Of a stretch of 64,000 nt of DNA, positions 24,401 through 37,600 are shown one piece after another. A program made the translations under genes and the position numbers. Position 1 is the stretch's first letter, and the number at the start of each line of letters is the position of its first letter. Source of the stretch: Mesaphorura yosii (lineage: Eukaryota > Arthropoda > Collembola > Poduromorpha > Tullbergiidae); NCBI GenBank assembly GCA_009869945.1, contig WIXG01000184.1, positions 62,001 to 126,000 of the forward strand. Direction: 5' to 3'. The notes under the pieces were generated by a model. It made no database searches and was not told the DNA's origin. It saw only the letters and a program-made list of their open reading frames with translations.

Positions 24401-27400
24401 TTATGGCTGTTGGACGCAGGACACTAGAATACCTGCTCAGAGTGCGTGCAAACAACTCGTTACGCTTAACGTGTTTGTTGACTGGGCCTGATCGCAGGCG
24501 GGCTTCGATACGTGTACGTGCTGCATATTAATGTCTCGAATCAATCTTTAGATGTAATTGGCGAAGACACACTACACACTTACTTGACGAATGCCCATCT
24601 CGTTCGAGCTGTTTACTACTTACATCGCAAGGTTGAAGTACTAGAGTAGGAAGTGGAATTGAAAACGAGTGGGAGCTGTAAACCGCACAAAGATTTCATC
24701 GGACCTGAAATTGCATTGTCGTTTCCCAGTCATCCATGAATGCATTTATTCTTGGTAGTTCTGACAATTGAAGCTCGTGGTGAGCCTCTGAGAATAGTTA
24801 CTGTCGAGTTGTCCAAGCACCGTAATTATCGTCCCACAGCAATGAAATGAGTATACTGGTGGCTACAATGGAGCAATTTAATGAGAACAAGATTGCTGCT
24901 TCTCGTCGTACAGTAATAGCTCGCGTCGTTGTTTCCATTATTGCTGCATCTTCCGTTACATAATACCAGCATCAACCCACGAACCTCCATGTGCACTCGA
25001 ACACCACAACCAAGTCAAGCCAAGTTAAGTAGCTTGGAATCATTTCAAGATTTGATTAAAGTATATGACGAGTTTTTTTTCTTGTTACTGGCAAGAAGAA
25101 TGTGCCAATAAATGCATTTCCTTGCAAAAACATTCGACACGTGTATTTTGCGGCATGGGTTGCAATTCAAGGATTATAACGTCATACCTCATCAGTTTCC
25201 AAACGTCGAGCTTTGCGAAAATACTCTGGAAGTACAGTACGATGGACCGTATGAGCGAAGAGGATATTTTTAATTTACAAAACATTCGGCTATGTAGCCA
25301 GAAGCAAAGCTAATATCTGTACTGCAATATCTCCGCGTAGAATTTAATCTAACTTCGAACTAGGACCTAGACCTCAGCCGTGTCTTGTGGAGCATGTGCT
25401 CGAGTAGGATTTGGCTTTCAGCTATCGTGATTTTGCTAGTTCGTTTTTATTTATTTCAAAATAATCTGCGTCTTTTCTGTACGAGCTCGCCGTCGGGCTA
25501 CCATGCAAACTATACCAGGCAAAAGCTTTCATTTTTCACTGAAGGGTGAACGTCTTCAAATCACAAACATAGTGCAATCATGCTAAATCATGAAAGATAT
25601 CGACTTTCATTGGTATCGGAAAAGAAGAAGCAGAATTTTGCGAATCATGCTAAAAAGCGACTGTTGCGGTCATCTGAGGATGATGCTTTCATTTTGAGTT
25701 GAGGATGATACGCCTTTCCACCTTTTTCGAACGCAAAACGCTGGTCGATTATCAAATATGGTCAAATAATTATTAAGACATCAATCAAAGTGATTTACAA
25801 CTGCCAACACTTTACACTTCAAAGAACTGCTACTGCTGTATCGTATTCAATTAGCGAGATGACAGAGAAATATTTAATAAAGAATTCCAGAGTGAACTGG
25901 CAGTATCATGGCATGACGTAGCTCGTTATGCAAGAAGCTATGAATTTACACCATTTTGCGCGCCTGGGGAGTCCATACTATTTATAAAGAGTTCAGGCAT
26001 CACATCACTCGGATGGGATTGCGAAAAATGTTTTGATCTCGATTTTATATTCTGAGGTTTTCCAAATAACACGCTTTAGAGCGGATTTACTTCTGCAAGT
26101 AATAAATAAAAAAAACTCATTCTGCTATTAAGCAGTGCAGTGGAAGTGTACAACTGCATAAGTACTTTCTATTCTAAAAATATTTTAGGAAACTCAATAT
26201 GAAGTGAACCAAAGCGACAGTCGCATATGGCACAAAGATTCAAAGTTGTCTTTTCAAATGAAAAAGGATTTTTTCTTTTTCTCCTCACATTCTTTTATGT
26301 TCCTCCTCTGTGCACCAAACACGTAAGAATTTGTTTTGACAAGCTCTTTTTGAATCTGTGAACTTATAAACGCCTTTTATAAAGCATATATTATTCATTC
26401 AAAGCTCATGGCTTACGCTCTCACAACTTTTTGCATAAAATTTAAGTCTTAGGAGACTGAATTTTTGCTCAAAGTCAAAAGTGTATTTTGCACTCGCCTC
26501 TGACTTCTTTGTCGTCGTCAGTATCATCCTGTGCAATTGTGCGTATTTTTAAACTGAATTGTAGCTTTGAACTAGAAAAATATTACATTTTCCTTTTTCC
26601 TCGTTTTCAGAAATGTTTTGTTGACTCCCAAATCGCAGTGGCGTGAGCCCAAACTTACAAAGGTTCGAGGAATGAAGTGTGTCGCATGATTCAACTTTGA
26701 CAAAGGAAGACTTTATGAACTTTGTTCTTACTCTTGTGCTGAGAATCATTTTGCACACGCCTGTCATGCGCACGCGAACTGGGACTCCTTTTCATTTAAC
26801 GTGTCCATCTTCGAGGGAAAGCAATAGAAAAGTTAAAATTGGCTCGCTATATTAAAGCTTGCGTTTCGTACGCGGTAAATTGTGCACAAAATTGCCTCTG
26901 TCGTAGGAAGTATCCAGTCGTGTGTGTATGCAGGAGAGGTTTTTACGATGCCTCAGATTTGATACGGCATACGGTCAATAGCATCGAAATTTCGAATTGA
27001 GGAGTTGTCGAATTGTCCCAGCGTATGGGACTTCCACTTCACGTGAGCTAGTTCCAGGATGGCAATCAATATGAACTGAATTTCTAATTCTAATAAAGCA
27101 GGCCGGTCTCGATAGCATCGAAGTGAAACTTAAATACTAGATCTCCCGGGAGCATTCACATATGAAATTGTGGCACTCCTATATTGCGTTTCTGTGTTAA
27201 CGAACATTTGAGCCTGGTCTTGTGTAATTTACTTCATCCTGTACAGAGCGACATGAGAAATAACGCTCGTGCCTGACAATGCAGGGCGATTCTTGTGTTT
27301 ATAATTTACAATGCGCTCCTTTTATGAACACCAGATCTTGTCTTGCCTGTTGTTCGTTTCGTTTCCATTGTGGCTACGCGTTCACGTCTGCGAAGGAGGC

Positions 27401-28122
27401 AGTTGCACTTAACTTGCGTCGCAGATTATGTCCAAAATTACAATTGTTTGTACTACTTTTTCTGAGTTGCGTTGTATTGTGCTGTACTCTCCCTTGTTGG
27501 CGATTTACCAAAGGTTCTACAAATATAATTGCATTGAGACTTTTGACCTATTGAAAGATTCAGAGAGATACGTTTCATGAGCAAACGACCAGCCAAACAA
27601 GTTGAGTTCGCAGCGCACTTTTATTTTATTATTTATGCATACTTTTGTCCACCAGAAAAAGCAAGTTCTTCGCTTGTGCTTGGTATTTGTCTGACAAAGA
27701 GCAAGTTCAAAAGATCATTAAAATTAAACTCATGAATAAATTATTAGTATGAGCTGAGTTCTTTGACAGGGAGAAGGAGAATTCTCTGCGATTTTCTGTC
27801 AGTACCAAAAAGAGAAAATGTTCCCCGGCACTTGACGGTGTTATTAAATTTCCAGGTTTCAATGACTTTGATTTCTTGTTTTCACTTCCACTTTCTCATT
27901 AAAGCAGAAACTTCACAGCATCACGCGGGTAATTTGTGCAAGAACATGGTTTCAAATGCAAATCGAACTGACATAATAGAAAGCGAAATGATTTCTTGCA
28001 AATTTTTGTGCACATGTCATTAATATATGATTATCTTTTTATAAATCTTATCCTTGAATGTGTTACATAATGAAAGGTGGTTGGTGCAACTTGTAAAGTT
28101 GCGAGCGATTTGATTCAGTGCA
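9431..28122. other. gene-poor region, no supported gene
   Basis: About 18.7 kb in which only short ORFs occur on both strands, overlapping each other and without recognisable domains or convincing splice pairs. An ORF at 17603-17932 follows an acceptor-like CAG and begins with a Gln/Asn-rich stretch, but has no clear donor. A perfect 11-bp hairpin lies at 23376-23406. I saw no tandem array, transposon ends or RNA gene. Cis-regulatory DNA for MOB2 is a reasonable guess. Confidence 0.4.
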
Positions 28123-28692
28123 TTGATAAATGCCGTGCATAATGTGCTGCGCATTGTGCATCTGTTTGATCCAAATTTTAAATCTTATCTTGAATCGTGC
28201 AATTGTTCAGACTTCTTTTGTCTGATACCGTGTTCCAATTTCAACGGTGTTGCATGCTACATTGCCATTGTCGTACCGCCGTCTTCCGTTGTCATTTTCG
28301 CATGTGGGTTGCAATCTGCGATGCCTTGGCTCGTCTCTACTCTTCCCGCTTACTGCTTGAGAGTGGCTGTGTTCCATACATTCATATCGCATCGCGTGGC
28401 GTATGTGTATCAAGTTGAATGTGATACGTGTGTCTGCCTGCGTCGCACACGTTTGTCAACAACAAATTGCACAAGGTCAACTGTAATCACACCATATGAT
28501 TGTGGGATGGGATTCGCAGACTCTTTCGTCTCAAGTCGCACCTTTTTTGTTGCGTATTATCTCTTCGTGGTAGTGGCGGGGTGTGTGGCTGCTGCTCCGT
28601 GCGTTTATACGTCTGTCGGGAAACGAGCAATGCATTCACTCTCTACTCTGGCTACTTTGCTGCAAAAGTCCATTGTGCTCGTGCTTAATTAA
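28123..28692 (+). other. long open frame without an early ATG, unidentified
   Basis: This 189-codon open frame is the longest in the window but begins at TTG; its first ATG is about 65 codons in. The product is rich in Val, Cys, Phe and Ser and contains hydrophobic stretches such as TFFVAYYLFVVVAGCVAAA. The plus strand here is pyrimidine-rich, which lowers stop-codon frequency in all frames and makes a chance ORF more likely. An acceptor-like site (TTGTTCAG) ends at 28209. No family is recognised. Confidence 0.15.
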
Positions 28693-31600
28693 AAAATATT
28701 CTCGTTACTACGCAATTTTTCTAGCATGCAGCGCAGATTGGGCAGCTCCTGCGCACTCTCTGCTTCTCTTGCTCCATGATGGCATGTATGGCGTGAGATA
28801 TGTGATAATCTCCGTAATCTAATTATACTCTACGCTGCTCCACGTATGCGAAAGGGGTGTGCGCAAGTCGTCATAATTGCACAGTGCGTTAAAGAGAAGG
28901 AAATTGCGAGTAATGCTGAAGCAGGATGAAATCTCCAAGTAAGTCATCCGACACCCGACGCAAGTCATCTAGACCTTTTTCTGAGACCGCGCACATGTGC
29001 CTAATTTTTTGCGACAGTAATGATAATGGTAATAACATGCGCATAAACGTTTTGCTGCTTTCCTATCCCCAGTTTTATGGCTCTTCCGACGTATTCATTT
29101 AATTATTTGCGCTGCCGACAAAGGACATGGCTCAGGAGAAACAAACACACAAACAGAAGCTCCTCTTTGTCGGCCTGCTTGTCGTTTACTTTCTTGAAGA
29201 GGAAATTTTTTAGCTAAGAAACGACTGCCGAGCAGACATTTCCTCTGAAAAACACACACTATGTGGGACACACGTGCAATTATCGGGAGCCCGGCTGACG
29301 TCCTATCCTATTCTTTGTCTTGATTTTTGAATATGCGTGCACGCAAACATGAACGTCATTGAGCTGTTGAGTCTCGTCAAGTTGACCACGAAACAAAACC
29401 GACGCAGACGGAAACCAATTACCGAAATAACCTCCGACTTATCAAAGACGCAGTTGGTCGCGTCGCGTCTCCAACCATGAATTCACTTCCTGGTCTTAAA
29501 CTATTATTGGCGTGGCGTAAATCTTCACAATTTTATGTTGTGCAGTGGGAGTTGGCTGCGAATGACTCTCCCTTATGAGACCAGCCTATGATGTAGGATC
29601 CATGCTCGCTGAATACAGATAAACCAAAGTGATCTCCTCAGAGTAATTTCAGATTCCTCCATTTGAGGCGATAGCTAGTTTTAAGAAAGGGAACTGTTTA
29701 CCCATTAACAGAAACAGCCTAAAGAGGAAGCAGTGAATTCTAATTGTGGCTCTGCGGTGATTAAAGAGAAGTGCATCATTGCAATACGAATCCGCCTACG
29801 CACGCACCTGCATGATGGATACAGTAATGAGATGCAAATACAAATTCTAAATGCCGTGCGTCTCAAAGTCAGATGCTCATAAATGTCAGTCTAATTAATT
29901 GACTCGATTTTCTGCCAACGAAGAGCGCATGCACATGTCAACTGTTGACGGAGGCCGAGAAATATTAAGTCAATCATTCTGTCAAAAAAGTTGTCATAAT
30001 ACTCGGCCTGCGAGCTGAGGACGATTCGCTCACTCTCTTGCCTTTTTGTGTTGATGCACATGCCGTTGCAATCTATTTATGGAAGATCTCTAATCTTGTC
30101 TCACTAAATCAAGTACAAATAGAGCCAATCTTAATCCAATCCTCTTCTTGTCGTTGTCATTGGCTTGGGCATCATGCAAAATATTCATATTTGTAACAAA
30201 TGAGGCTCTGCTCGGCTTTCTAAACTTCCAAATCTGAAGTTGTTTACTTTCTGTGCTCACTGTAATATTTCTTTGGTTGTGACTGCCATAATTCATCATC
30301 CCTTGCCCATACTCACTACTCACACGATTACCAACAAATTGTAACTTATTTGAGAGGGCATGCGGGATCAAATTATGGGAAAATTCCTACTCAATAATGC
30401 CTATATTTCTATATTGACTTGAAATTGTAAGAGCGAGGAATACAAAAATTAAAAATGCAAATTCTGTTCAGGCGGAGTCTGAATGTTGTAAACGCCAATT
30501 TTTCCAAGCTTTATGACTTCGCCAGTTCGCTTCTCATGATTTTTTCACAAAATTCTCCTATTACTCATGTAAACCAAAGCACATAGCCAACTTTTAGTTT
30601 GCAGTTCATTTATTGACACTGATATTTATGAGCTTGCCGATTTTCTCAAGACTTTTGGGCTTTGTTGTTACCTTCTGGCGGCAAGACGCACTTGGCTATT
30701 AAAATATGCTAATTTTGTGTAAATTGCAAAATTCGACCAGCTGTGATTGGCAGGGCAGGACAAACAGGACATAGTTTATGAGGTGAGACTCTTCGCATGA
30801 GAAACAACGGACGGCTTCAGCCTATTGAACCATCTCATCTCATGCTGTGAAGTATCTTGGGCCTTGTATCTGTATTGGTTACATTCAGCTCAGTGAATGA
30901 GGTCAGTTAGTAATTAGTTGCGGTTTCGACCGGGATAGAATGAAGTATGAAAATGTTTCAAAGTGTAACATCCCCCCTTGCCTCACAGTTTTTTTATTGG
31001 CTGTACAGTCTCGTAAGACGATTTACGTATCTCATCTCCATTCATTGCGAGCTGAACGTTCTCAACTGTGTTTTCAATTTGCTCAGACCATCCCTTCTCC
31101 TCGCAGCGGTAATTTATATGACATTTTGTTCGTCGCTTGTCAGAATTCGGTGCCTACATGCTGCTATAACTCGGACTCTACACGCATCTGCGTAAATTGG
31201 GGTTTAAAGATTAAAAACCCAAACTTACGTCATTTTGTCACGGGTCAAGGGTTGGCAGTTTGCAGACTGCTCAATGCCATTCTAGTTAAGAAAGATAAAC
31301 TTGCTCAACGTGATGTCATTCGCATTATCAGGTGATTAATGTAAACCATCCGTTTGTTGTATGATGCCGTACGGCAACCTAAGTGCAATGAAATCGTTTG
31401 GAGTGAGCAATTCTTGCGCAACAAACTCCTCCGCACATGGAAGAATTTACACAAAATTTTCCAGAAGCTCTCGACAATGTAAATTGACCATTGGACCGCC
31501 TCAACATGGTTACTGCTTGAGAATATTGAGACCAAGATCCCGAGGATATTTACATTTGCATTGCAAACATGTTTTTGTCATGTTCGGATTAATCTTTTTC

Positions 31601-34600
31601 GCATCATTCCACACGCAATCCTCTGTTTACTTATACCTCGTACTTGTGACGTTTTTGCGCAATTGAGTCTTCCACTGAATTGCTGAATCACGAATCCGGA
31701 CTCTATTTGAAGTTTTCCCTTTACCCTTTTAATAAATCTCTATTCAGAATAAATGTGCGGCGAATATTCAAAGGGCGTCCTTGACCACTTTGTTTTGATA
31801 GGATAGCTTTTCGCAACAGCCAGATTGACAGATCTCAAGTTGAAATCCAGTACGTTGCAGATACGCGACTGACTTTGTCTTATTTGATTAGCTGCTTCAT
31901 CCGACACTTGCATCATGTTCACGTATTCAGATCGTGTAGCTCGTACCAGTTTTGTCTAGAACATTTACTCGACGTTGTCGATGTTGAGATTGGCGTCACA
32001 TTGGGCAAATGATGGAATCCAGCTGTTTTTGACAGTGCAAGTGCAAATGTGAAAGCTAGCAAACATGATAATGATGCGAACAAGGGTTCATAGTGGACTG
32101 CGTTCGTCGTGTGATGCTATTTGTCGTTGAGTTTGGAAACTTTGCATTTCTAATTACAATTTACGAGGACGAGTCTCAGATGAGCTGACACCTGCAAATT
32201 ATTATTTATGAGTTGGGATCTCAGGCCAAGTCGAGATAACCTTGCGCAGTGTAATGCCTCCTACGTGCAGCGTGCAGATTCGGCGATAAGTCAAGCGGTA
32301 ATTGAGTGCAAACTTAGCCATACAACGCAAATCGTTGGGTGTTGAGCAATTAATTTAGATTTGATTATCTCATTCTCGTTCCGTTTACCGCGTGCTGTAT
32401 GGCGAGTGTCAACGTGGCCGGCAGTGTGCAACAACTTGTTCTTAATACCTACATCGTGTCATAACTCAATCCTGTCTGCTGTCACGACGTTTGTCTTGAC
32501 TCTTGACTTGCTGCACTGCGCAGCGTTGAGGTAGGATGACGCTGATGTAATTCCCTGAAGATTATTAACTCGCGTCTTGACTCGTGAGATGATCAACAAA
32601 CCTCGCGAAATTAAAAATACCGTCCGTATTTGGTGATCGTGGTCGTTGTGGCTGCAAAACCCATGACTTTGGACAAGTTTTTTATATTCATGAGGTGCGA
32701 GTTTCACGACTTTTTGCAATAAATTATCCAAGAAGCTGCTGATGTAGAATAATTTCATCTCCAGGAATTTTTCCACTCACGACGCCGCACTCGAATGCCA
32801 CTTGGACTTATTTTTAATTAAATTGACGAAATAATTATTTTCATCGATTGTCCTCACACAACGCCAAGACGATCTCATTACATACTCACACGCTTGTTTC
32901 CGACTCCCGTAGATTGCCAAGCCCGTAGGATTGTAATAAAATCCAACGGTCATTGCCTGGCCTTATCTGCCTTGCGCAAGCTTCTGTTTTCTTAACTTTG
33001 CTCACTTTTGCCAGCGTCTGGTCTTCTAAACTACAGAGTTTCTTATGAATTATTATTATTACATGTGGAAAGTTTTCCATTTCCCGTTCATAAATTCACA
33101 TAAAAGAGAGTTAATCCACGAGTTATGTTACGCAAGTGACACTAGGCCTTAATGGTTAATAAAGTCTAACTCTTTCGCACTGTCTTGGAAAACAAACAAT
33201 GAATGAATTGTTGGCTCAAGTACGACGCGACAAAACGGAATGAATGAGTGAATAAATGAATCGGTAATTGGGAGGAAAACTGACGACGTGGCAAGTCAAA
33301 GGTCACTGCATAAGCAATCGGTCTCCATTCCATTCATTCGCTTCCTTTGAATTAAATTTGCAATGCAAGTTTTGGTCTTGAGTCATTTGGACTTGGCGTC
33401 TCCATTAAGCAGGGGAATTGTGGAGGCTGACATGACAGGACATATGCAGGACAAGGATTAAATTTTACAAATGCACGTACACGTATGAACTGATCTGATT
33501 GCAAGGTCAAAAGGATTGTAATTGAATTGATTGCATTGTGAAAGCGAAATGAGGTGAAATTAAATTAAGTTGTCATGCTCTTCGAACAATGGATTTTCCT
33601 TGACGTCTATTTTGAGACGAGTACGAAATTGGAGTGTAGACTTCGATTTTGACGTTTTGATCTCAAATGAGTCATTTTTCATGGCAGCATCCACTCAAAG
33701 ACTACAAACGTTTCAATTATTTACACTTTAAACTTTTATCGAGTATTGAATTGCATCATTTGATTTGGACCTGGCTAGTAATAACAAACGGCAGGGGAAT
33801 TCGAGGCTCACCACGTAGAACGCAAAACAATGCAATGCTATACTGAAAGTAGGAATAAAATTTGAATTACCGAACTCATGTTTAATTCATCGGGCAAAGT
33901 GAATTGAAAGCCCTGTGATGTACCAGCGTGCACACAATAAACAACAGGAACCACGACGGAATAACATCTCCATCATTCACACCCTGCACTTACCTTCACT
34001 CTTATTGGAACCGACAGCAGAGGATTCGCATGTATCACTGTGGATTGGATTAAATTGCATTAAAATTAAATTCATTCATCCAGATGAACTCCTGTTTACA
34101 GGAAGGCCTTAATGTAATTTTATACACGCATTCTGCATGCAATTGACACCTTTTAAATGGAAATCTGACTGACTCGTGAATGATGAAGAAACTCAGAATC
34201 TCGACGTCGATGTGATTTCGAATTATGGAAATTTATACAATCTCATTCATTGGAATCAGACATTCGTCGTCCATGGACATCAACACGCATGTAATAAGGA
34301 CGTATCCAAGACACGTGTGATTGACATGCTGAATAAAATTACTGTCAATTCCTGTTAAATTTGTTCGTATCTTGTTAGCATTAAACATTACGCTTGCGCC
34401 TTGCCAACCTTTTGACAGCACGCAATCACTCCAGCAGTGCAGGGCAGCTGTGAGATTTGTTAGCTTTGAGCCTCGCATGAAGTATGAGCTGCATGGATTC
34501 AGTTCAGTGGGTCAGGCCCCGATTCTCAGGAAATCAATAATAGTCGCGCCACGGATGGCGCTTTGCACAGCATGCCGGCTGTTGCTGATACAGACATAAT

Positions 34601-37600
34601 CAAGATTAATCGATACTCTCAAACTTATTGCGGATGATGATCTTGCCACGACGACATTGTTGTGTCTTTGTGTCGCCCTCCTATTGTATGATTTATGTAA
34701 CATAATAACATGTTTTCATATAAATTGTAAATTAGAGACTACAACGAACAATAAGTGCTGCGTTGTGCTAAAAGGGAGGAGTGGGTGTCAAAAATCTGTG
34801 AATCTTGCCCATATAACGTAATCCTCTTGGCTTTCTACTTTTTACGCTTTCTTTCACATTCCGGGGCCGCAGAGGTTTGACTGCATTTTTCATTTGTAAT
34901 AACATGTTGGTCATCTTTATCTGCGCCTGATGAGAATACTTCACATTGTTTAGCCAACATTGCTTAATGAAGTCCTTTCGAAAGTGGACATCTTACATAA
35001 TGTAAGCAGGAGAAGTGTTCAGAGTGTTCACTTATCACTAGCGAGAAGAACGCCTGGAGTTCGTTCGTCTGATCGCGAATTTGCTGAAAACGTGGCTTAG
35101 CTCATCGCGTGGCTTAATTTTTCGTGTGCATGGGCTCCGACTGCATCTACTTCTAAGGCAGTTGAGACATGAAATGTCACGATTTTGCATCATTTCTCTT
35201 TGGCAAATAATGGGAGTAATAATAATAATCGTGACAGAATTCTCTCCGTCTGTGTCCACACCACGCGGGACTCCCACTGTGCCACAGACCGACCAGCCAT
35301 CCATTCAATTGCCTAAGCCTTTTGGTTATAAAGCTAAGAATTCAAGCGAATCTAAAATCTGTTACGAAAATATTTTTGTCATTCTGCATTCATCGCGTAC
35401 GGCTCACTTCCATTAGTGCGTGCACTTACTCGCCACCACTCTTGACTGACTTATTGGGAGTCTGACATTTATTGGGTGATCAAACTTCCAAGGAAGTCCG
35501 TAACGAACACGTCTTCCAAGTTTTACTCGTGCAGCCTGAATAAACTTTTAGCTTTTGAGATCATTACAGTATTAGCGATGACTGCTTTGAAGTTTGTGAA
35601 CTATTCCGAGTTGTACTCAAATCAAAATGTGCCGGTATTTATTTGACATTTGTAGTCCGCACAGTGTTCATTACTCAGGACCACGGAAGTGAAAAGTTTC
35701 GAGTTGTATTGAATTTATGCACGCAAAAAGTGGATCGGATGACTGCGACGGTGCCCGCACGGCACGACACTGGTTCGCATTGCATGGGAGAATTTAATTG
35801 ATAATTTAATAGCTCGCTTAAACAAATGAGAATTTATGGAGCAGTCACAACCGTGCCACTGAACGCAATACACAACGCAGTCGGCGCACTCACCTTGATT
35901 TATGGCAGTAATTATTCCTGTCTGCTTTCATGCTAATTCCGTTTCTGTCATTCACACAATTATTCTTCCTTGCTCTTATCGGGTTTGAAATCTTTCAATC
36001 CATCCCATTGTGCTCGAGTTACAATTACCTGCAATTGTGATGCAGGATAATTCTGTACTCTTTCTTGCTCAAGCTGAGAAGTTGCTCAGTTGCTCTAGAA
36101 CTAGAACAAATGTGTACGGGCTTGTCACTTTAATCATCGTACGTGCAGCGTGTAGCATCAATCCATCACAAAATATAGACATAACAATGGGAATTAATCT
36201 TTCACTGCACTGAGTTTAGCGGTGGTGCAATTTTATGAACTGCCTTGTGGCATATTGCGTCCTGTCTCCCTTACAGTGCCAGTGAACACGAAATTATTGG
36301 AGCTCTGGCTTTGATTGACATTGAATGTAATTTACTTGAGTTTCACGCACTCAAGTGACTTGCGTAACAAAAGAGCACAAGATGAACGAAGATGACAAAA
36401 CTGCGTGAATCTTTTATGCTTATGTCTAAAAGTTTTGATTTGACTTGAGTGGAAGCAAAACAATACCGACCGAGCATCCGTCACTGCAGCGCGCGTTGGT
36501 CTTTTGGTTTGGCGTTGTGCTTCTCACTTTCTCACCACATCAGCTCTCTTCATTCACTATACGCTGCATCAACCATTGTTTTGTCAGGCTGGTTCATCTC
36601 GCCCTGCTCAGAATTTTTGTGGCTATGGTATGATCCTTGAAGAAATCAGAGCGAGTAAGGAGACCAATAATTAGACATGCGAAGTTTCAGGATGATTGAA
36701 TAATTGTGAACTGATCCGTCCTTGCCAAAACCAAAGTTCGTTGGTGGGCCAACTCAGCCAGTGCAGCCGCAAGAGTTTTAAAATAGCATAAACCGTCTTT
36801 TAAAGTTCAAAGCTCATTGCTCCGGGAGGCCAGCTTCTTAATTTTAATTGACATCGAACGAGCCGTCTTGCATTCATTCACTTGTCAATGTTGCAGCACG
36901 CACTACACTCGGGTTCCGTCCAAGGAGTAAATGATGGATAGTTTGCACGTGCATTAATCTCTCATTACCCCATTCATCAGCGTCTCCACTTAACCCCTGC
37001 CAAGTTTTATTTCATTACCTCCGCACGCAGCCCTGCCTTGGTTCAAATGCAAAAGTAGGATTTCATTCATTAGTCGCCTCATTCTTTTGTTAAAGGCGAA
37101 AGGCGCCGGCTTAACGACTTGGAAATGTACAATCATGCATAATTACATCAGCGTAGTGCGTTTACCATTTTCATGATGCTGATTGTGGTCAGAATCGCAG
37201 ATGTTCTATTGGTTTATTTCAGGGCTTTGACTTTGATTGCTGCCGTCATTCATACATTTTATTGGCACATGATCGGAAACACAACATCAGTGAAAATACG
37301 TCTCAGCTTCTTTTGAAGACTCTCAAAACCTTTAAAGAGTCAAACTATTCAAATATTCGGTGATTGACCTTTTCTGCATGATTTCCTGCAAAAGTGTCTC
37401 CGCGCAGTCGCACTCAATCACAGATTTGTTATTCCTTTTTATGACATTTATTATCTGTAAGGAGAGTAACATGTGGAATAAAGAACATCTGTTCCGTATG
37501 GTGCCTTGATTGTATGCCAAGATTAATTAGAGTCCAAACGCTATACAATTGAGCGTACGTGCCATCCGAGTTTCTCTGTTCTTCACACATCGAAATTCGA

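Noticed and set aside
30940..31335. 131-codon ATG-initiated ORF
   Set aside because: No domain, no neighbouring exons and no poly(A) signal clearly linked to it; not strong enough to call a gene.
35217..35229. Short TAA/AAT microsatellite
   Set aside because: Only about four units; ordinary simple sequence.
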